Source: an uncultured Eubacteriales bacterium
GTDB lineage: Bacteria; Bacillota; Clostridia; UMGS1810
Assembly (NCBI GenBank): GCA_902493665.1
Contig: CABUQL010000015.1
Coordinates: forward strand, 1 to 13,000
Direction of reading: 5' to 3'
Length of the DNA: 13,000 nucleotides
This document shows positions 1-7,296 of this stretch, in pieces. The notes beneath the pieces were generated by a model, which ran no database searches, was not told where the DNA came from, and saw only the letters and a list, made by a program, of their open reading frames with translations. The position numbers and the translations under genes are program-made. Each line of letters opens with the position of its first letter. Position 1 is the stretch's first letter.

Positions 1-305
1 CAGTTGAATATGCAATAAACGAATTTGAAAAATACGGAAAAATAAGACGTCCCGATTTTTCGATAACACTCGAAAATTCATGGGAGTCAAAAATAGGACT
101 TCCGACATCGAAAGGCATAACTGTTAAATCGTCAAACAATCCCGATATTAAAGCGCAGGACGTTATAACCGCCGTAAACGGAATACGCGTTCACAGTATT
201 GCAGACTGGAACGAAGCACTTAAAACTACATATAACGGTACTTCTGCCGATGTGACGTTTGTGCGCTTGGGAACGGAAGGCACGGTTAACATCAAATCAA
301 ATTAA
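1..305 (+). CDS. C-terminal fragment of an HtrA/DegP-type serine protease (PDZ domain)
   Basis: The gene enters from the left edge; the first whole codon is at position 3 and TAA is at 303-305, giving 100 visible residues. They read as one PDZ domain: a beta-strand start (FSITLENSW), a short hydrophobic stretch (GITVKSSN), then the characteristic DVITAVNGIRV turn, a helix (SIADWNEALK) and a last strand (ADVTFVRLG). In Bacillota this arrangement, with little after the PDZ, is typical of membrane-anchored S1C (HtrA/YyxA-type) proteases that degrade or refold damaged envelope proteins. The catalytic His-Asp-Ser domain lies outside the window, so protease activity is inferred from the PDZ type only. 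Another PDZ protein is possible. The next gene starts 20 nt downstream on the same strand, suggesting co-transcription. Confidence 0.72.
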   Translation, partial: VEYAINEFEKYGKIRRPDFSITLENSWESKIGLPTSKGITVKSSNNPDIKAQDVITAVNGIRVHSIADWNEALKTTYNGTSADVTFVRLGTEGTVNIKSN

Positions 306-325
306 TCACATTAAGGAGAAAAAAT

Positions 326-2206
326 ATGAACTTTTTAAAAAAGCTATCCATAACTTTAATAGCAGTAATTATGCTGTTTTCGGCAGCATATGCAAAAGAC
401 GGCAAAGTTGAAATTTCATTTTCGGTAGGCGACAGTGAAATTTTAATAAACGGCGAAAAAAAGCAGGTTCAGACGCCTTACGTTGTCGGTGACGGTGTAA
501 CGCTTGTACCGCTGCGTGTAATTACGGAAGCATTCGGTGCAGAGGTTAACTGGGAAGATGCAACACAGACGGTAACTCTTAATTATCCGGAAATAAGCAT
601 TGTTCTCCAGATAGGAAATTCCGTTGCGGAAGTAAACAAAAAAGCAGAAAAGCTTTTGAGTGCGCCGGAACTTAAAAACGATACACCCATGGTTCCGTTA
701 AGATTTATCAGCGAAACTTTCGGTGCAACGGTTACATACGATAACGACACAGAACTTATTACCGTTGTGAAAGAAGAAGGTGAAAACGGTCAAACAACTG
801 TTGTAGGCGAAATCAGCGAAAACAACATCGGCGACAGTTACTACAACTGGAGCATGGAAAATCCCAAAAAGATGAATATGGAAATCCGCAGCTTTGACGG
901 TCTTGATACAGTGTTTTCTTACGGCGAAAACGATGAAATTTCAATTGCAATCGGTATGATCCCCGAAGAATACGATTTTGACCGCGATTTCACCGAAACA
1001 AAGAGCTCGCTTAAAGATTTTGCGCTTGTAAAAGCAGATAAAATCACATCTGTTCCCGGAAGAAAATCAATGCACTTTCAGGCAAAAGACAGTGAAACAT
1101 TTTTAGATATTTATTATCACATAGCAAACAATTACGTGTATTCCATTGTCGGTACTTTTTCGGAAAAGACACCGGAACTCAGAGATGAATTTTTGAAAAT
1201 CACCGGGTCGTTTGCACCGGCTTATTTTGAAAAAGATCTCTATGACCTTTCAAACGTTAAAAGCAATATGAGAAAGTACACCGACGAAAAACTTAATGTT
1301 TCGTTTGATGTTCCCGAAAATTTTTATATGGTAACGGATAATAATTCGCCGTATTATTTCAGATTTGCAAACACAGACATTAAAGACAGTTTGTCATATG
1401 TTGCATTCGGCGTATATTCAAAATCGGAAGTTACGTCGGCAGCCGAGCTTGCGAAAAAAGACAGAACGGGAAATATAAAATTTGCAAATAAATCTCTTGT
1501 TGACGCTTCGGCAGTATCAAACTGCAAATACACAAATTTTGACGGCGTTGAGTATTCGTACACAGTTAAAGGAACGAATAACAACACTCTCGACAGCTTC
1601 ATGAAAGATGTTTTCTTTGAAAAAGGCGACTATGTTTACAATTTGTCTGTAGGTTTTAAGGGCAAAAGAGAAGATAACGAAGAAAAAACCAAAAGAATTA
1701 TTGACAGTGTTGACGCAAAAGAAATCGATTCGTCAAAAGTCGGAATGATTATGAGAAACGATATCGACGAAGATGAAATATACACTTCAAAAACGTCAAA
1801 ATGGAGCATGGAACTTCCTTACAGATTTATAGAACTCAGCAAAAACGACGGCGGCGCAGTTTATGCTTCAACTAACGGAGTGTCACTTGTTTATGTTTAC
1901 AGTGTTGAAAAAGAATCAAATATGACTGAAGCGCTTAAAAGAATGAAAGACATAAGCGAGATGACTCAGCTTAAAGATGAAATATCAATTATTTCGAAAC
2001 CCGGCGAAATGTCAACACCCGACGGCAAGTATGCTTATTTTTCATATAAATCGGAAGATGAGGATGGATATTTGTATTATTACGTTCAGTATATCAAACC
2101 TGCAAAAAATGCGTTTAATATTTTCTCTGCAATAATTCCCGAAAGTGTATACAGCTTTGAAACAACAAGCGAAATCGGAAAAATATTTTTATCGGTTAAA
2201 AACTAA
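326..2206 (+). CDS. Secreted copper-amine-oxidase-like stalk-domain protein with three tandem C-terminal modules
   Basis: A 626-residue exported protein of unknown function. Residues 1-23 form a signal peptide (KK, hydrophobic core, A-Y-A at 21-23; cleavage likely after 23, no lipobox Cys). Residues about 30-150 match the copper amine oxidase N-terminal stalk domain: 'ILINGEKK', 'TLVPLRVITEAFGAEVNWE' and a second 'PMVPLRFISETFGATVTYD', the paired PLR...FGA...V pattern of that fold. The family name is historical and no amine oxidase catalytic domain is present. The remainder looks like three diverged modules, roughly 172-305, 315-467 and 490-626. Each opens with a W/F-x-M/V-E/D-x-P motif (WSMENP, VSFDVPENF, WSMELP) and ends with an aromatic strand pair plus an amphipathic helix. 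ATG at 326 has AAGGAG 6 nt upstream. It is probably in one operon with the PDZ protease gene and ends at a strong terminator. An envelope role is inferred from the signal peptide and neighbour. Confidence 0.8.
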   Translation: MNFLKKLSITLIAVIMLFSAAYAKDGKVEISFSVGDSEILINGEKKQVQTPYVVGDGVTLVPLRVITEAFGAEVNWEDATQTVTLNYPEISIVLQIGNSVAEVNKKAEKLLSAPELKNDTPMVPLRFISETFGATVTYDNDTELITVVKEEGENGQTTVVGEISENNIGDSYYNWSMENPKKMNMEIRSFDGLDTVFSYGENDEISIAIGMIPEEYDFDRDFTETKSSLKDFALVKADKITSVPGRKSMHFQAKDSETFLDIYYHIANNYVYSIVGTFSEKTPELRDEFLKITGSFAPAYFEKDLYDLSNVKSNMRKYTDEKLNVSFDVPENFYMVTDNNSPYYFRFANTDIKDSLSYVAFGVYSKSEVTSAAELAKKDRTGNIKFANKSLVDASAVSNCKYTNFDGVEYSYTVKGTNNNTLDSFMKDVFFEKGDYVYNLSVGFKGKREDNEEKTKRIIDSVDAKEIDSSKVGMIMRNDIDEDEIYTSKTSKWSMELPYRFIELSKNDGGAVYASTNGVSLVYVYSVEKESNMTEALKRMKDISEMTQLKDEISIISKPGEMSTPDGKYAYFSYKSEDEDGYLYYYVQYIKPAKNAFNIFSAIIPESVYSFETTSEIGKIFLSVKN

Positions 2207-2226
2207 GATGAATTAATTCTAAGAAC

Positions 2227-2281
2227 AAAAAAAGCGGTTGATCCAAAAATGCTTTAATGCATAGCGGATTGGCCGTTTTTT
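2227..2281 (+). terminator. Intrinsic terminator after the stalk-domain protein gene
   Basis: An A-run leads into a stem (AAAAAGCGGTTGATCC paired, with G-U wobbles, to GGATTGGCCGTTTTTT). A second small hairpin (ATGC...GCAT) sits inside the loop, and the structure ends in a run of T. It lies 20 nt after the stop codon and before a clear promoter, so it separates two transcription units. The A-run and T-run symmetry means it could also act on minus-strand transcripts. Confidence 0.8.
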
Positions 2282-2304
2282 ATTTATATTTTTGATAATT
2301 TGTG

Positions 2305-2333
2305 TTGAAATAAACTTAGTTTTGTGTTAAAAT
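2305..2333 (+). promoter_or_regulatory. Sigma-A type promoter for the nucleotide-sugar dehydratase gene
   Basis: TTGAAA at 2305-2310 and TAAAAT at 2328-2333 are separated by exactly 17 nt; each matches consensus in 5 of 6 bases. Transcription would start near 2340, giving a leader of about 24 nt before ATG 2364, with TAGGAGAGG at 2351-2359 as ribosome binding site. It follows directly after a terminator, as expected for a new unit. Confidence 0.72.
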
Positions 2334-2363
2334 TACACTATATTTAAATGTAGGAGAGGTTTT

Positions 2364-4256
2364 ATGCTTTTTTTAAAGAAAATAAAACAGATTTTTTTGT
2401 TTTGGATATGTGATGTAATAATGATATTTGCCTCCTGCGTTTTGGCGTCGCTTTTCGCACATCCTTTTATAAGTGTTGTAGATAATATTTTGAAATTTGC
2501 TCCGCCGTTATACATAAGCTTTTTAATCATTCTTGCATCATATTCTTTGGTGTTTGCAATTATGAAAGTTTATCATAATATATGGGTGTATGCAACCATC
2601 GTCGATTATTCAAAATTTGTTGTTTCGTGCGTTTTGTCGTGGGTTGTCATTTCACTTTTGTGTATCGGCTTTGCATCTTTTAATGTTGAGCTTTTAGGCT
2701 TTAAAGAAATTTTTCTTTCAATGTTTGTGTCGGTTGTTGCAATGATGTTTTTCAGAATATTTATAAGACTTGTTTCAACTGCCGCCATAAGAAGCTCGAA
2801 GCATAAAAAGAAACCGTCAAATCTTCTTATTGTGGGAGCGGGACTTGCGGGAAAACGAATAATAAACAGTATTGCTTCTTCCACGGAGGTTTCGTACAAT
2901 ATCGTCGGTCTTATTGATGACGATCCTCTTAAATACAATGCTATTTTGTCGGGAATAAAAGTTCTCGGAAACAGAAGTAACATAAAAAAAGTTTGCAGTT
3001 CATATGAGGTTGACGAAATTGTTATAGCAATACCGTCGGCTACAAATGAAGAAATACGCGGAATTCTCACAATCTGTTCGGAAACGGACTGCAAGGTTAA
3101 AATTCTTCCCGAAATCAGCGAAACGCTTATACCGACCGATAATTATTTAAAGCGCACACGTGATGTTCAGATAGAAGACCTTTTGGCGCGTGACCCGATT
3201 ATTCTTGATTCAAAAGGAATTTCCGAGGTTATTGAAGATAAAGTTATTCTTGTCAGTGGAGGCGGCGGTTCAATAGGAAGCGAGCTTTGCAGACAGATTG
3301 TTGAATTTAATCCGAAGACGCTTATAGTGTTTGATATTTACGAAAACAACGCTTACGATTTGCAGACGGAACTTAAAATGAAATATCCGTTTTTAAATCT
3401 CGTTGTGCTCATAGGTTCTGTAAGAGATAAAGCAAGACTTGATTTTGTGTTTAAAAAGTACAAGCCGGATATTGTTTTTCATGCGGCGGCGCATAAACAC
3501 GTTCCGCTTATGGAAGAAAGTCCCGGAGAAGCAGTTAAAAATAATGTTTTCGGTACATATAATATAGTAAAGGCATCGTCCGAAAACAACGTTAAAAAGT
3601 TTATAATGATTTCAACCGACAAAGCGGTAAATCCGACAAATGTAATGGGCGCGACAAAGAGAATATGCGAAATGATTATTCAGTCGTTTAACACAATAAG
3701 CGACACTGAGTTTGTTGCGGTAAGGTTCGGCAACGTGCTCGGCAGCAACGGAAGTGTTATTCCGCTTTTCAAACGTCAGATTGAGCAGGGCGGACCTGTT
3801 ACCGTTACGCATAAAGAGGTTACAAGATTCTTTATGACAATCCCCGAGGCATCGCAGCTTGTACTTCAGGCCTCGGCATTTGCAAAGGGCGGAGAAATTT
3901 TTGTTCTCGATATGGGGAAACCTGTTAAAATATATGATCTTGCGGTAAATCTTGTAAGACTTTCGGGATACCGTCCCGGTGTTGATATGGAAATAAGAGT
4001 TGTCGGATTAAGACCGGGCGAGAAGCTTTACGAAGAGCTTTTAATGAGTGAGGAAGGACTTAAGAAAACTCAGCATAGCAAAATTTTTGTGGGTCAGCCG
4101 ACGTTTTTAAATATCGATGAGCTTAACAAAAAGCTTGATGTTCTAAGCGATGCGCTGAAATCAAAAGATAACGATGCAATAATGGACGCAGTTTCCGATG
4201 TTGTGCCTACATATCAAAGAAGTACAAAAAAAGAAAAAGAACCTGCAAAAAATTAA
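2364..4256 (+). CDS. Membrane-bound nucleotide-sugar 4,6-dehydratase, CapD/PglF/WbpM family
   Basis: A full-length (630 aa) member of the long membrane family that converts UDP-GlcNAc (or a similar UDP-sugar) to a 4-keto-6-deoxy sugar, the first step towards bacillosamine-, QuiNAc- or FucNAc-type sugars of capsule or glycoprotein glycans. Residues 1-140 hold four hydrophobic segments. Residues about 150-270 are a first Rossmann-like domain (VGAGLAGKR at 157-165). The catalytic SDR domain begins with the NAD-binding GGGGSIG motif at 299-305. The active-site block has S417-T-D419-K420 followed by M428-x-x-x-K432, the S-M-K variant in which Met replaces the usual SDR Tyr, as in WbpM/PglF. Later RFGNVLGS, GGP.T and GLRPGEKLYEEL motifs are also family hallmarks. 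ATG 2364 has TAGGAGAGG 4 nt upstream. It stands alone: no glycosyltransferase, flippase or aminotransferase partner is next to it. The exact sugar product cannot be read from sequence. Confidence 0.93.
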   Translation: MLFLKKIKQIFLFWICDVIMIFASCVLASLFAHPFISVVDNILKFAPPLYISFLIILASYSLVFAIMKVYHNIWVYATIVDYSKFVVSCVLSWVVISLLCIGFASFNVELLGFKEIFLSMFVSVVAMMFFRIFIRLVSTAAIRSSKHKKKPSNLLIVGAGLAGKRIINSIASSTEVSYNIVGLIDDDPLKYNAILSGIKVLGNRSNIKKVCSSYEVDEIVIAIPSATNEEIRGILTICSETDCKVKILPEISETLIPTDNYLKRTRDVQIEDLLARDPIILDSKGISEVIEDKVILVSGGGGSIGSELCRQIVEFNPKTLIVFDIYENNAYDLQTELKMKYPFLNLVVLIGSVRDKARLDFVFKKYKPDIVFHAAAHKHVPLMEESPGEAVKNNVFGTYNIVKASSENNVKKFIMISTDKAVNPTNVMGATKRICEMIIQSFNTISDTEFVAVRFGNVLGSNGSVIPLFKRQIEQGGPVTVTHKEVTRFFMTIPEASQLVLQASAFAKGGEIFVLDMGKPVKIYDLAVNLVRLSGYRPGVDMEIRVVGLRPGEKLYEELLMSEEGLKKTQHSKIFVGQPTFLNIDELNKKLDVLSDALKSKDNDAIMDAVSDVVPTYQRSTKKEKEPAKN

Positions 4257-4293
4257 TCCGGCAAGTTACAAAGAACTTGTTTTAGAATTTTTT
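4255..4293 (+). terminator. Probable terminator hairpin after the dehydratase gene
   Basis: An inner stem CAAGTT (4262-4267)/AACTTG (4274-4279) with a 6-nt loop is followed directly by TTTT and then a T-rich stretch. It is enclosed by an outer inverted repeat AATCCGG (4255-4261)/CCGGATT (4284-4290), also followed by TTTT. The outer left arm begins inside the stop codon. Inner GC content is low, so strength is uncertain. Confidence 0.5.
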
Positions 4294-4319
4294 CCGGATT
4301 TTAATAGGCTGAATAAAAT
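4291..4319 (+). promoter_or_regulatory. Candidate promoter for the ispD-ispF-tsaE unit
   Basis: TTAATA (4291-4296, 4 of 6) and TAAAAT (4314-4319, 5 of 6) are separated by 17 nt, immediately after the presumed terminator. The start of transcription would be near 4326, leaving about 48 nt of leader before ATG 4374. AT-rich sequence makes chance matches common, hence the modest confidence. Confidence 0.4.
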
Positions 4320-4325
4320 ACAACT

Positions 4326-4353
4326 GATATCTTCTGAAAAAAGAACAGATATC
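4326..4353 (+). other. Inverted repeat in the ispD leader
   Basis: A perfect 7-bp inverted repeat GATATCT (4326-4332)/AGATATC (4347-4353) with a 14-nt A-rich loop lies just before the ispD ribosome binding site (AAAGGGG, 4362-4368). It could be a leader hairpin, an operator, or the remains of a weak terminator, since TTTAAT follows. No known riboswitch was recognised. Confidence 0.3.
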
Positions 4354-4373
4354 TTTAATATAAAGGGGAATTG

Positions 4374-5081
4374 ATGTATATGCACAGTGTTTCTGCAATA
4401 ATACCGGCAGGCGGACTAGGAAGCAGAATGAATCAAGAAATACCGAAACAGTTTATTGACGTGCACGGCAAACCGATAATTGCATATACGGCAGAGGCTC
4501 TTTCAAAAATAAAAGAAATTAAAGAAATAATTGTTGCGGTCCCCGACGGTTACATACCGTATTTTGACCGCATTGTAAAAGAATTTAATCTTACAAAAGT
4601 TAAAAAAATAATTTGCGGCGGTGCATCAAGAACCGAAACTGTTCGAAAATGTCTTGACGAAGCGGACGATAACGAATTTATTTTAATTCACGATTCGGTA
4701 AGACCTTTTATATCGCAAAAAAGCATAAAAAGTGTTATAGACGCTGCCGTAAAATACGGTGCTGCATCGGTCGGCACTATGGCGGTAGATACATTGAAAA
4801 AAGCCGATGATATGGGATTTATAAAAGAAACAGTTGACAGAAAAAATGTGTGGCAGATTCAGACACCGCAGATTTTTAAATCGGATTTAATAAAAGAGGC
4901 GCATAAAAGAGCGTTTGACGAAAAAATCGAGGCGACAGACGACTGTGCGCTTTTGGAAATGATGGGACAGAGAATAAAGCTTATTGAGAGCGATACAATA
5001 AATCTTAAAATCACATACGAAAAAGACCTTGAGTTTACGGAGGAATATTTTAATGAATTTCAGAGTCGGAACAGGATATGA
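4374..5081 (+). CDS. ispD: 2-C-methyl-D-erythritol 4-phosphate cytidylyltransferase
   Basis: Transfers CMP from CTP to methylerythritol phosphate, giving CDP-ME, the third step of the MEP isoprenoid pathway in the cytosol. The N-terminal nucleotide-binding signature PAGGLGSRM...IPKQ is at residues 11-26; R18 and K25 correspond to the catalytic Arg and Lys of the E. coli enzyme. Further hallmarks are 'HDSVRPFI', 'QTPQIFK' and 'TDDCALLE'. Length 235 aa is normal. An in-frame TTG at 4371 extends the reading frame but lies only 2 nt from the AAAGGGG ribosome binding site. ATG 4374 has a 5-nt spacing and is preferred; ATG 4380 is possible. The last 29 nt overlap the start of ispF, so the two consecutive-pathway enzymes are translationally linked, short of the IspDF fusion seen in some bacteria. 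Confidence 0.94.
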   Translation: MYMHSVSAIIPAGGLGSRMNQEIPKQFIDVHGKPIIAYTAEALSKIKEIKEIIVAVPDGYIPYFDRIVKEFNLTKVKKIICGGASRTETVRKCLDEADDNEFILIHDSVRPFISQKSIKSVIDAAVKYGAASVGTMAVDTLKKADDMGFIKETVDRKNVWQIQTPQIFKSDLIKEAHKRAFDEKIEATDDCALLEMMGQRIKLIESDTINLKITYEKDLEFTEEYFNEFQSRNRI

Positions 5082-5526
5082 CGTACACGTCCTTACCGAA
5101 GGCAGAAAGCTGATACTCGGCGGAGTGTTAATTGAACATAAAACGGGACTTTTGGGACATTCCGACGCAGATGTGCTCATTCATGCAATTATGGACGCGC
5201 TTTTGGGAGCTGCGGCACTAGGCGATATAGGAAAGCATTTTCCCGACAGCAGTGACAAATACAAAAATATTGACAGCAGAGTGCTTTTAAGAGAAGTGGG
5301 CGGTATTTTAAAAAATCACGGATTTGGTGTTAATAATATTGATGCAACAATCGTTGCGCAAAAACCAAAGCTTTCGCCGTACATTTTAAAAATGCGTGAA
5401 AATATTTCAGGCGATTTAAACATCGATATTTCGCAAGTGAGCATAAAAGCAACAACAACCGAAGGTCTCGGATTTGAAGGAGAAGAAAAAGGAATATCTG
5501 CGCAGGCGGTGTGCAGTTTATGTTAA
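5053..5526 (+). CDS. ispF: 2-C-methyl-D-erythritol 2,4-cyclodiphosphate synthase
   Basis: Cyclises CDP-ME 2-phosphate to ME-cPP with release of CMP, the fifth MEP-pathway step; the family is trimeric and zinc-dependent. The metal ligands are visible: D10 and H12 in GTGYDVHVL, and H44 in the segment HSDADVLIHAI. 'LLGAAALGDIGKHFPD' and 'SIKATTTEGLGFEGEEKGI' are family signatures. The 157-aa length matches the family. The frame opens upstream at a TTG (5029), but ATG 5053 starts the conserved MNFRVGTGYD and has GGAGG (5039-5043) 9 nt before it, inside ispD. The intermediate kinase gene ispE is not in this window. Confidence 0.95.
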   Translation: MNFRVGTGYDVHVLTEGRKLILGGVLIEHKTGLLGHSDADVLIHAIMDALLGAAALGDIGKHFPDSSDKYKNIDSRVLLREVGGILKNHGFGVNNIDATIVAQKPKLSPYILKMRENISGDLNIDISQVSIKATTTEGLGFEGEEKGISAQAVCSLC

Positions 5527-5972
5527 ACGGTATGGAATTTATTTCAAAAAATTACGAAGATACATTTAATTTTGCAAAAGAATTTGCGAAAAAACTGAAA
5601 AAAGGCGATGTCATAACGCTTGACGGCGATTTGGGTGCGGGCAAAACCGCATTTGTGTCGGGCCTTGCAAAAGGTCTTGATATTTCCGAAATTGTGCAAA
5701 GTCCGACTTTTACGATTGTGAACGAATATAAAAGCGGGAAAATCCCGCTTTATCATTTTGATGTTTACAGAATAATGTCTGTTGACGAAATGTATGATAT
5801 CGGTTTTGACGAGTATCTTTTTGGCGGCGGGATATGTGCAGTCGAATGGGCGGACAACATACGTGAAATGTTTGATATGCCTTATATTGAAATTAAAATT
5901 TTGAAAGATTTAAGCCTTTCAAGCGATTACAGAAAAATTGTTGTTACACCGAAAAACGGAAAGGTTTTTTAG
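5520..5972 (+). CDS. tsaE: tRNA threonylcarbamoyladenosine biosynthesis ATPase TsaE
   Basis: The small P-loop ATPase that works with TsaB and TsaD to complete t6A at position 37 of ANN-decoding tRNAs. Walker A GDLGAGKT is at residues 36-43. The SPTFTIVNEY switch-like motif, HFDVYR and AVEWADNI are characteristic of the family. Length 150 aa is typical. ATG 5520 overlaps the ispF stop by 7 nt and has only a weak AGGCGG upstream within ispF; an in-frame GTG at 5511 and ATG at 5532 are alternative starts. Overlap with ispF implies translational coupling. An 83-nt gap separates it from tsaB, its functional partner. Confidence 0.93.
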   Translation: MLNGMEFISKNYEDTFNFAKEFAKKLKKGDVITLDGDLGAGKTAFVSGLAKGLDISEIVQSPTFTIVNEYKSGKIPLYHFDVYRIMSVDEMYDIGFDEYLFGGGICAVEWADNIREMFDMPYIEIKILKDLSLSSDYRKIVVTPKNGKVF

Positions 5973-5996
5973 AAATAAAAAGTTCGCCTTAATTTA

Positions 5997-6026
5997 CTGA
6001 CACAAAAGTTATAGTGCTTTTTTATA
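5997..6026 (+). promoter_or_regulatory. Weak candidate promoter before tsaB
   Basis: In the 83-nt gap between tsaE and tsaB, CTGACA (5997-6002, 5 of 6) is followed after 18 nt by TTTATA (6021-6026, only 3 of 6). TATAGT at 6010-6015 is a better -10 but lacks a -35. The gap shows no terminator, so read-through from ispD may suffice. Confidence 0.25.
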
Positions 6027-6055
6027 AGTCAAATGCTTTTTAAAAGGAGAAAGCA

Positions 6056-6748
6056 ATGAACATACTTGCAATAGATACATCATCGCAAAACGCAACGGTA
6101 GCGGTTATTAGCGATAAAAGACTTATCGGAGAATATACTGTAAACAACGGAAAAACACATTCGCAGATTATAATGCCGCTTATAAGCGACATCGTTAAAA
6201 AAAGCGGTCTTGATATAAACGATATTGATGTTTTTGCATGCGGAGTCGGCCCCGGCTCTTTTACGGGACTTCGAATCGGCATTGCAACGGCAAAGGCTCT
6301 TTCGCAGGCTTGCAAAAAGAAGATAATAGGTGTGTCTTCGGTCGAGGCGGTCGCAAAAGCTTTTGAATATTCAAATATGCTTGTTTGTCCCATTATTGAT
6401 GCAAGACGCGGCGATGTTTACAATGCGGTTTTTGAAAACGGTGTGCGAAAAACAAGCGACCGTGCAATAAATATCGAAGAGCTTCTTTTAAGCCTTGACG
6501 GCAAAGATGTGCTTTTTGCGGGCGATGCGGTTAATCTTTACCGCGATTTAATCACCGAAAAGCTGAAAGATAAGGCGCATTTTGCCGAAAATCCTGACAG
6601 ACTCATAAAAGGCGCATTTGTTGCGCTTCTTGCAATGGAGCGTGCAAAAAATAATGATTACGACGACATTTATACGCTTGAACCTGTATATTTAAGGACA
6701 TCTCAGGCGGAAAGAGAATACAATAACCGAGTTAAAGGAGAATACTGA
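6056..6748 (+). CDS. tsaB: tRNA threonylcarbamoyladenosine biosynthesis protein TsaB
   Basis: TsaB (YeaZ) is the ASKHA-fold scaffold that dimerises with TsaD and recruits TsaE in t6A37 synthesis; it does not itself carry out the transfer. The N-terminal 'ILAIDTSSQNATVAV' is the fold's first strand pair and GPGSFTGLRIGIATAKAL (from residue 65) is the family signature. 'CPIIDARRGDVYNAVF' follows in the middle and 'EPVYLR' near the C-terminus. Length 230 aa is normal. AGGAGA (6045-6050) lies 5 nt before ATG 6056. The usual neighbours rimI and tsaD are absent here; the next gene is rpiB, joined by a TGATG 1-nt overlap. Confidence 0.94.
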   Translation: MNILAIDTSSQNATVAVISDKRLIGEYTVNNGKTHSQIIMPLISDIVKKSGLDINDIDVFACGVGPGSFTGLRIGIATAKALSQACKKKIIGVSSVEAVAKAFEYSNMLVCPIIDARRGDVYNAVFENGVRKTSDRAINIEELLLSLDGKDVLFAGDAVNLYRDLITEKLKDKAHFAENPDRLIKGAFVALLAMERAKNNDYDDIYTLEPVYLRTSQAEREYNNRVKGEY

Positions 6749-7188
6749 TGATAGCAATAGGAGCAGACCACGGCGGTTACGAATTAAAAGAAGGAATTAA
6801 GAAATATCTTGCCGAAAAAGGCATAAAATATGAAGATGCGGGAACACACAACGGCGACAGTGTCGATTATCCCGACATTGCCGAAAAAGTGTGCAATCTC
6901 GTTACAAGCGGAAAGTGCAGTCTGGCAATACTTTTTTGCGGAACGGGCATAGGAATTTCCATTGCCGCAAATAAAATTAAGGGTATAAGATGCTGCGCTT
7001 GCTCCGAAACCTACAGTGCAAAAATGAGCCGAATCCACAATAACGCAAACGCAATTGCGCTCGGCGGACGTGTAATAGGCATTGAAACCGCAAAAGAGCT
7101 TGTTGACGCCTTTTTATCAAATGAGTTTGAAGGCGGAAGACACGAGAGAAGAGTTGGCAAAATCACAGCTCTTGAAAACAAGTTTTAA
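6748..7188 (+). CDS. rpiB: Ribose 5-phosphate isomerase B
   Basis: Interconverts ribulose 5-phosphate and ribose 5-phosphate in the non-oxidative pentose phosphate pathway. The family hallmarks are in place: ADHGG near the N-terminus (D7-H8), the catalytic base C64 in FCGTGIG, and H97 in SRIHNNANAIALGGR. The 146-aa length is standard for the RpiB/LacAB family. Related LacA/LacB galactose 6-phosphate isomerases are less likely because both Cys64 and the HNNAN motif fit RpiB and there is no tagatose gene cluster. The ATG shares its A with the tsaB stop codon; AAAGGAG (6734-6740) lies inside tsaB. Confidence 0.92.
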   Translation: MIAIGADHGGYELKEGIKKYLAEKGIKYEDAGTHNGDSVDYPDIAEKVCNLVTSGKCSLAILFCGTGIGISIAANKIKGIRCCACSETYSAKMSRIHNNANAIALGGRVIGIETAKELVDAFLSNEFEGGRHERRVGKITALENKF

Positions 7189-7199
7189 TCTTGGTCTAA

Positions 7200-7250
7200 A
7201 AAGTGCCGGAGGTGTTATACTTGATTTTGCACCGATATCTTGGGCACTTT
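7200..7250 (+). terminator. Terminator-like long hairpin after rpiB
   Basis: A perfect 8-bp stem AAAGTGCC (7200-7207)/GGCACTTT (7243-7250) encloses a smaller GGTG (7211-7214)/CACC (7230-7233) stem. The right arm ends in CTTT but is followed by CATAAAAAAT, so the U-tract is poor. It may be a weak terminator or a structured spacer between rpiB and the next gene. Confidence 0.35.
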
Positions 7251-7296
7251 CATAAAAAATTTAAACGAAAATTTTTGACCTATTAAGGAGATGTAT

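Noticed and set aside
2606..3094. 162-aa open frame on the minus strand
   Set aside because: It lies wholly within the dehydratase gene, has no ribosome binding site and its composition is that of an antisense shadow. Other minus-strand frames were rejected for the same reason.
4371..4376. TTG at 4371 as start of ispD
   Set aside because: It lies 2 nt from the ribosome binding site; ATG 4374 and 4380 are better placed and the added residue has no meaning.
5029..5052. Extended ispF start at TTG 5029
   Set aside because: The eight extra residues encode the ribosome binding site region, and the family begins at the conserved MNFRVGTGYD from ATG 5053.
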